Positions 59,330 through 64,000 of a stretch of DNA of 64,000 nucleotides are shown here, in pieces. The notes beneath the pieces were generated by a model that worked only from the letters and a program-made list of their open reading frames with translations, was not told the origin of the DNA and did not search any database. The position numbers and the translations under genes are program-made. The stretch comes from Arthrobacter sp. C2 (lineage in GTDB: Bacteria; Actinomycetota; Actinomycetes; Actinomycetales; Micrococcaceae). Location: positions 62,001 through 126,000 of the forward strand of contig CP042428.1 of the NCBI GenBank assembly GCA_024207135.1, read 5' to 3'. The first letter of the stretch is position 1. Every line of letters begins with the position of its first letter.

Positions 59330-60726
59330 TGACTCAGCTATCTTCGACTTCCTCAATGCCCGGACAATCCCCGGCGGGTCCGGCAGCGGACCCCGCCCTG
59401 GACATCTGGCGCACCCTGCCCATTGCCCAGCAGCCGACGTGGAGCGAGAGCCCGCATTATGCCGAGTCCGTCCGCGAGCTCGGTTCCCGCCCGCCGCTGG
59501 TCTTCGCCGGCGAGGTGGACATCCTGCGCGAGCGCCTGGCCGCCGCGGCCCAGGGCAAGGCCTTCCTGCTCCAGGGCGGCGACTGCGCCGAGACCTTCGA
59601 CGGCGCCACCGCCGACAAGATCTCCGCCCGCGTGAAGACCATCCTGCAGATGGCCGTCGTGCTGACCTACGGCGCCTCGATGCCGGTCATCAAGATGGGG
59701 CGCATGGCGGGCCAGTTCGCCAAGCCGCGTTCCTCCAACGACGAGACCCGCGACGGGGTGACGCTGCCGGCCTTCCGCGGCGACATCGTCAACGGCTACG
59801 ACTTCACCCCCGAATCCCGCGCGCACGACCCGCGCCGCATGGTCGAGGCCTACAACACCTCCTCCGCCACGCTGAACCTGATCCGCGCCTTCACCCAGGG
59901 CGGCTTTGCCGACCTGCGCAGCGTGCATTCCTGGAACAAGGGCTTCATGGCGAATCCGGCGCACACCGCCTACGAGCAGCTCGCCGGGGAGATCGACCGC
60001 GCGGTGAAGTTCATGGACGCCTGCGGCGCCGACTTCGAGGCGCTGAAGCGCACCGAGTTCTTCGCCTCCCACGAGGCCCTGCTGCTGGACTACGAGCGTG
60101 CGCTGACCCGCACCGACTCGCGCACCTCCCAGCCCTACGACACCTCCGGCCACTTCCTGTGGATCGGTGAGCGCACCCGCCAGCTGGACGGCGCGCACGT
60201 GGACTTCCTCTCGCGGGTGCGCAACCCGATCGGCGTCAAGCTCGGCCCGACCACCACCCCCGAGGACGCCCTGGCGCTCATCGACAAGCTCGACCCGAAC
60301 CGCGAGCCGGGCCGCCTGACCTTCATCACCCGCATGGGTGCGGGCAACATCCGCGAGAAGCTGCCGAACCTGGTCGAGAAGGTCACCGCCTCCGGCGCCC
60401 AGGTCCTCTGGGTCACCGACCCGATGCACGGGAACACCGTCACCTCCGAGAACGGCTACAAGACCCGCAAGTTCGACGACGTCATGGACGAGGTCCGCGG
60501 CTTCTTCGAGGTCCACGACGCGCTGGGCACTTTCCCGGGCGGCCTGCACGTGGAGATGACCGGCGACGACGTTGCCGAGTGCCTGGGAGGTGCCGACCCG
60601 ATCCGCCAGGAGCAGTTCGACGACCTCTACGAGTCGGTCTGCGACCCGCGCCTGAACCACAAGCAGTCCCTGGAGATGGCCTTCCTGGTTTCCGGTGCGC
60701 TGGCCAAGGCCGGTCAGCGCGGCTGA
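59329..60726 (+). CDS. aroG: 3-deoxy-7-phosphoheptulonate (DAHP) synthase, class II
   Basis: The protein has 465 residues of the plant-like class II family found in actinobacteria. It condenses PEP and erythrose-4-phosphate, the first step of the shikimate pathway. Characteristic stretches are LLQGGDCAETFDG, GRMAGQFAKPRSS, ESRAHDPRRMVEAY, HFLWIGERTRQLDGAHV, ITRMGAGNIREKLP, VTDPMHGNT and GGLHVEMTGDDVAECLGG. Together with tyrA in this window it feeds aromatic amino acid synthesis. The GTG start may be leaderless. Confidence 0.95.
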   Translation: MTQLSSTSSMPGQSPAGPAADPALDIWRTLPIAQQPTWSESPHYAESVRELGSRPPLVFAGEVDILRERLAAAAQGKAFLLQGGDCAETFDGATADKISARVKTILQMAVVLTYGASMPVIKMGRMAGQFAKPRSSNDETRDGVTLPAFRGDIVNGYDFTPESRAHDPRRMVEAYNTSSATLNLIRAFTQGGFADLRSVHSWNKGFMANPAHTAYEQLAGEIDRAVKFMDACGADFEALKRTEFFASHEALLLDYERALTRTDSRTSQPYDTSGHFLWIGERTRQLDGAHVDFLSRVRNPIGVKLGPTTTPEDALALIDKLDPNREPGRLTFITRMGAGNIREKLPNLVEKVTASGAQVLWVTDPMHGNTVTSENGYKTRKFDDVMDEVRGFFEVHDALGTFPGGLHVEMTGDDVAECLGGADPIRQEQFDDLYESVCDPRLNHKQSLEMAFLVSGALAKAGQRG

Positions 60727-60747
60727 CGCCACCTTTGGCCCATGCAC

Positions 60748-60792
60748 GATGGCCGGGTTCCTTCCCCCTCGGGGGAGCGGAACCCGGCCATC
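60748..60792. terminator. Bidirectional terminator between aroG and the kinase gene
   Basis: A 14-bp perfect stem (60748-60761 with 60779-60792) with an inner CCCC/GGGG stem lies between the convergent genes. The flanks are not strongly T-rich. Confidence 0.7.
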
Positions 60793-60876
60793 GGCGTTTC
60801 GGTGGATCGCGGAACGGTCCGGCAGCCCGGAACCCGGCGCGACGAAGAGCGCGGCGGCCGTGGTTGCGGCTTGGGG

Positions 60877-63054
60877 CTAGACGACCACGAGCTTGATGGT
60901 CGACCCCTCGGGGGCGCTGCCGCCGGCGGGGGACTGGGAGCGAACGGTCCCGAAGAACCCGCCGAGGAACTCCTCGACCTCGACCTTGAAGCCCAGCGCC
61001 TCAAGCTCCTGGCGCGCCTGGGCCAGCTGGCGGCCCTGCATGTCGGGCACCTCGATCATCCGCGGACCGCGCGAGACGACGTATTCGACCGTTGAGCCGC
61101 GCTCCAGCTGCCCGCCGGCGGGCTTCTGCGACAGGATCTGCCCGGCTTCCACCCTGGTGCTGTATTCCTTGCCGGCGTTCTTGCCCTTCAGCCCGGACTT
61201 CTCCAATGCGGCATCGGCAGCCTTCGGCGTCATCCCGGCCAGGGAGGGCACGTCCACGGGCGCCGGGCCGCGCGAAACGACCAGCGCGACCTTGGTGCCG
61301 CGGCGCAGCCTCTCCCCGGAATCCGGATCCTGCTTCAGCACCGCGCCCTTGGCGACCTCCTCGGAGTACTTCTGTGTGACCTTGCCCGCTGCCAGGGACG
61401 CCGATTTCAGGTCGGCCTCGGCATCGGCCTGCTTGCGGCCGGTCAGGTTGGGGACGGCAAAGAGTTCGGGGCCCTTGGAGACCATCAGCGTCAGGCCCTG
61501 AAATCGACGGATCGTTTCCCCGGCGGCGGGTTCACTTCCAACCACGAGGCCGCGCTCAAGCTTGTCGTCGAATACCTCGCGGGTGCCTGCCTGCACACCG
61601 GTGGCCGCCAGCTGGTCGACCGCCTGGCTGGCGGAGGCGCCCATCAGCGTGGGGATCTGGAAGGGTGCGCCCGGGCCCATGCCGAAGAACAGCGAGGCCG
61701 CGGCCACGATCGAGGCCAGCAGCACCAGCAGGATCCCAAGGAGCCACTTGCGGCGTGCCGGGGTCCGGGGCGCCAGCTGGTGCGTCGGGATCTGCGCATC
61801 CTTCTTCCACGCGATCGCCGCGGCCTTGGCGTTCTTCCTGGCCTGCCGGGCGGACACCGGACGCTGCGGCCCGGCCTCCATGGCTTCGGTGTGGGACGGC
61901 CCGGCCTGGGCGTGGTCCCAGCTTTCGTCGAGGGCCCGGGTGTGCCCGGCGCCGCCCAGGACGGTGGTTTGGTCACCGGCCACGCCCAGCGCGCGGGTGG
62001 CGTCCTCGGCCGAGGGGTCCTCGGCACCCCCGGAAGCGGACGGCAACGCCATGGTCGCGCCGGCGCCGTTGGCGGCCCGCCCGGCCGCGGCGGAATCGCG
62101 GTACTCCTGGGCCTGGGCCAGGGCCTCGTGCACCGAGGTGTGCGCGGAGGTCGCCGGGGGGATCAGGTCCTTGAGCCCGCCGAGGGTCTCGGATCCCAGG
62201 TCCAACTGCCCGGGGGAGAGCGAGTCGTGGATCTGCTTGAGGTCGCTGAGCAGGAACGAGGCGTTCTGCGGCCGGTCCTCGGGGTCCTTGTTGGTGCAGT
62301 AGGCGACCAGCTCGTCGAGCTCGCCCGACAGGCCGGGCACGAGTGCCGAGGGCGGCGGGACGTCGTCGTTGATGTGCTTGAACGCCAGCCCGTAGGCGCT
62401 GTCCGAGGTGAAGGGCTGGCGGCCGGTGAGCAGCTCGTAGGCGATGATGCCCACGGCGTAGATGTCGCTGCGTTCGTCGGCCGGTTCGCCCTTGGCCAGC
62501 TCGGGGGAGATGTAGGCGGCGGTGCCGAGGAAGTTGGTGGCGTTGGTGTGCGCGGTGGCTGCCCGGGCCAGCCCGAAGTCGGCGACCTTGATGCGCCCCT
62601 CGTCGGAAATCAACACGTTGGCCGGCTTCATGTCGCGGTGCACGATGCCTTCCTCGTGCGCCACCGACAGCCCGGTGCAGATCGCCTGCAACACCACCAG
62701 CGCCTGGCGCGGGGTGTAGCGGCCACGGGATTTCAGCGACTGGCTCAGGTTCAGCCCGCGCACGAATTCCATGACCAGGTACGCGGTGGACCCGGAGACG
62801 TGGTGGTCGCGGATGCCCACGATGTTGTCGTGGGTCAGCCCTGCTGCGATGATCGCCTCGGCCTCGAAGCGTTCCAAGATGACCGGATCGGAGGCCAGGT
62901 GGGCGTGCAGGACCTTCACGGCAACCGTGCGGTGCAGCCGCAGGTCCGTGGCTCGGTAGACGGTGGACATGCCGCCGTCGGCAATGCGGGCATCGAGTCG
63001 ATAGCGTTCATCGAGGATCGTGCCTAGGCGGGGGTCGGAGTGTGGCGCTGTCAC
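60877..63054 (-). CDS. pknL: Membrane Ser/Thr protein kinase with four PASTA domains (PknL-type)
   Basis: The protein has 725 residues. The kinase domain (~15-280) has a Gly-loop IADGGMSTVYRA, catalytic VAVKVL (Lys47), HRDMKPANVL, VADFGLA and a Thr-rich activation loop. A ~140-residue Ala-rich juxtamembrane linker leads to one transmembrane helix (WLLGILLVLLASIVAAASLFFG). Four extracellular PASTA repeats follow (starting IPTLMG, VPNLTG, VPSLAG, VPDMQG), which may bind muropeptides or lipid II. It is named from its location beside the class II DAHP synthase and plsC, as for PknL; mycobacterial PknL lacks PASTA domains, so the name is tentative. The start is GTG 63054. Confidence 0.9.
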   Translation of the reverse strand: MTAPHSDPRLGTILDERYRLDARIADGGMSTVYRATDLRLHRTVAVKVLHAHLASDPVILERFEAEAIIAAGLTHDNIVGIRDHHVSGSTAYLVMEFVRGLNLSQSLKSRGRYTPRQALVVLQAICTGLSVAHEEGIVHRDMKPANVLISDEGRIKVADFGLARAATAHTNATNFLGTAAYISPELAKGEPADERSDIYAVGIIAYELLTGRQPFTSDSAYGLAFKHINDDVPPPSALVPGLSGELDELVAYCTNKDPEDRPQNASFLLSDLKQIHDSLSPGQLDLGSETLGGLKDLIPPATSAHTSVHEALAQAQEYRDSAAAGRAANGAGATMALPSASGGAEDPSAEDATRALGVAGDQTTVLGGAGHTRALDESWDHAQAGPSHTEAMEAGPQRPVSARQARKNAKAAAIAWKKDAQIPTHQLAPRTPARRKWLLGILLVLLASIVAAASLFFGMGPGAPFQIPTLMGASASQAVDQLAATGVQAGTREVFDDKLERGLVVGSEPAAGETIRRFQGLTLMVSKGPELFAVPNLTGRKQADAEADLKSASLAAGKVTQKYSEEVAKGAVLKQDPDSGERLRRGTKVALVVSRGPAPVDVPSLAGMTPKAADAALEKSGLKGKNAGKEYSTRVEAGQILSQKPAGGQLERGSTVEYVVSRGPRMIEVPDMQGRQLAQARQELEALGFKVEVEEFLGGFFGTVRSQSPAGGSAPEGSTIKLVVV

Positions 63055-63155
63055 TTATCGATCGTAACCAGTGGTTGGGGACTTGGGGGAGTGTGCCACA
63101 CGGGCGGCACGTGGTTCTTGCCCGGCCGGTGCGGCGGGCATCGGGGCCCAGATGC

Positions 63156-63194
63156 AGGTGAGGGGTCGGTTCCAGTGGAACCGACCCCTCACCT
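63156..63194 (-). terminator. Hairpin terminator downstream of whiB1
   Basis: A perfect 18-bp stem (63156-63173 with 63177-63194) with a 3-nt loop lies just after the whiB1 stop on the minus strand. There is no marked U-tract. Confidence 0.75.
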
Positions 63195-63220
63195 TGGTGT
63201 GCTGTGGAGCACCAATCGAC

Positions 63221-63469
63221 CTAGGAGGCTCGACGGGCCCGTGCTGCCCGGCGCTTCAGCGCCCGGCGCTCGTCTTCGCTCATTCCGCCCCAGACCCCGG
63301 CATCCTGGCCTGACTCGATGGCCCATGCCAAGCAGGTGTCCACCACGGGGCACCGTCGGCAGACACTCTTGGCTTCTTCAATCTGGAGCAGGGCCGGTCC
63401 GGTGTTCCCGACGGGGAAAAAGAGTTCCGGGTCCTTGTCCAGACAGGCCGCGCGGCTACGCCAATCCAT
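63221..63469 (-). CDS. whiB1: WhiB-family iron-sulfur transcription factor (WhiB1-like)
   Basis: The protein has 82 residues (ATG 63469, start MDWRSRAAC). The four cluster cysteines are Cys9, Cys37, Cys40 and Cys46, with the pattern C-x27-C-x2-C-x5-C. The turn GVWGG is followed by a basic tail (RRALKRRAARARRA). Length and sequence match WhiB1, an essential [4Fe-4S] protein that binds the sigma-A C-terminal domain and is sensitive to nitric oxide in mycobacteria. A longer in-frame start exists upstream but the family begins at MDW. Confidence 0.93.
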   Translation of the reverse strand: MDWRSRAACLDKDPELFFPVGNTGPALLQIEEAKSVCRRCPVVDTCLAWAIESGQDAGVWGGMSEDERRALKRRAARARRAS

Positions 63470-63800
63470 GCTTGTTGATGCTCCTTGGGGGTAGGAAAAG
63501 TGAGGGGGATCGTCCTGGGCCGTGAGGCCGGACAAAAGCAGTGCGGCGGGAAAATTGCCATACCCGAACGACTGCCTAACAAGGTTTTCATGTTACGTTC
63601 ACGTAAACAAGGGTCCCGTGTTGCAAATACCTTTGCTTCCTTGAGTGCTTGGTCACAAGCACCCGTTTTGCGGCTCCCGCTAACAGGTTTGTTCCGTCGT
63701 GACAAGGGTGTTTTTTGGCCCGTTGCGGGGTCTTTGTCACACGAGGACCCTGCTTCCGCTTTGGCTTCGCCGGTGGTGGCCGTACTAGATTTGAGGCGTG
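63470..63800. other. Divergent intergenic region between whiB1 and the next gene
   Basis: No gene is seen in this ~330-bp stretch. It is AT-richer than its surroundings and holds the whiB1 promoter area, including the TTACGT-TC-ACGTAA palindrome (63593-63606) and a TACTAGATTTG promoter-like sequence at 63783-63793 for the rightward gene. Confidence 0.5.
63593..63606. promoter_or_regulatory. Palindrome upstream of whiB1
   Basis: TTACGT-TC-ACGTAA has perfect 6-bp arms 124-137 bp before the whiB1 start. It is a candidate operator; it does not match the CRP/GlxR consensus TGTGA-N6-TCACA. Confidence 0.45.
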
Positions 63801-64000
63801 ATGAACCAGCCAGTGCCCCAGTCCAGCCGCCCCGCGATCCCACGCCGCCCGATCTCGGTGCTGGTGATTTCGGCGCTTCTGGTCCTCGAGGGGCTCGCGG
63901 TGCTGGCCTACGCACTGACCTATGCCCTGTCCCTGGGCCAGACGGGCGAGCTGGGCATGGGGGCACGGATCTTCATGCTGGTGCTGATCATTGCGGCCGG
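63801..64000 (+). CDS. Membrane protein, N-terminal part (continues beyond window)
   Basis: The frame from ATG 63801 (or GTG 63798) stays open to the window end and encodes a ~20-residue Pro/Arg-rich cytoplasmic start followed by two hydrophobic segments (ISVLVISALLVLEGLAVLAY; IFMLVLIIAA). A -10-like TAGATT (63786-63791) would start the transcript at the GTG, suggesting a leaderless mRNA. The family cannot be named from this fragment. Confidence 0.6.
   Translation, partial: MNQPVPQSSRPAIPRRPISVLVISALLVLEGLAVLAYALTYALSLGQTGELGMGARIFMLVLIIAA

Overview
This window comes from a GC-rich Gram-positive actinobacterium, most likely an Arthrobacter-like member of the Micrococcaceae. The evidence is the 16S rRNA sequence, mycothione reductase, a WhiB1-type protein, a GarA/FtsR block, a PASTA kinase beside a class II DAHP synthase, and gene order matching the mycobacterial tyrS-(TPR protein)-HAD-tlyA-nadK-recN-pyrG-nudix-xerD and parA-scpA-scpB-rluB-cmk-der blocks. 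Mycobacterial gene order is quoted from memory. The genus is an inference.

Layout. (1) 1-7020: end of tyrS, then a complete rRNA operon (16S, 23S, 5S) with promoter, leader and spacers but no spacer tRNA. (2) 7.7-18.7 kb: housekeeping genes. The first is an unusual 854-residue protein whose N-terminal half is a tandem array of 24 FKPREDRGG-containing units in front of a TPR-like domain and an acidic tail. HAD phosphatase, tlyA, nadK, recN, pyrG, a nudix hydrolase and xerD follow, mostly with overlapping stops and starts. (3) 18.8-33.8 kb: an accessory block between xerD and parA-scpAB. It holds a MutT-like nudix gene, two tandem paralogous sigma factor/membrane protein pairs, a 2-methylcitrate (propionate) module (prpC, prpB, prpD, a GntR regulator and divergent prpE), and a CitA/CitB-type two-component system next to a dicarboxylate symporter. 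(4) 34.1-41.3 kb: parA, scpA, scpB, rluB, tyrA, cmk, der, then tRNA-Pro(GGG). (5) 41.3-44.1 kb: a variable region behind the tRNA, with a frameshifted DUF6504-like gene, a small repressor-like protein and a lipoprotein. (6) 44.1-52.3 kb: membrane protein, garA, ftsR-like, DUF151 gene, a second MerR gene, an orphan ParA and pyruvate carboxylase. (7) 52.4-64 kb: a degenerate MinD-like protein overlapping mtr, fadD, an esterase, plsC, class II DAHP synthase, a PknL-type kinase, whiB1 and the start of a membrane protein.

How the genes work together. The prp genes would activate propionate and convert it to pyruvate and succinate. CitAB/DctA would import C4-dicarboxylates, and pyruvate carboxylase refills oxaloacetate. 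GarA is a known phospho-switch of 2-oxoglutarate metabolism acted on by PknB-like kinases, and one kinase of that superfamily lies in the window. ScpAB, ParA and XerD belong to chromosome segregation.

Most notable: the repeat-expanded RGG-like protein; the duplicated sigma/membrane-protein pairs with a shared 19-bp upstream element and an identical 14-nt gene overlap; a possible leaderless small ORF coupled to garA; and the degenerate ATPase overlapping mtr. All positions and motifs were read by eye, without database searches.
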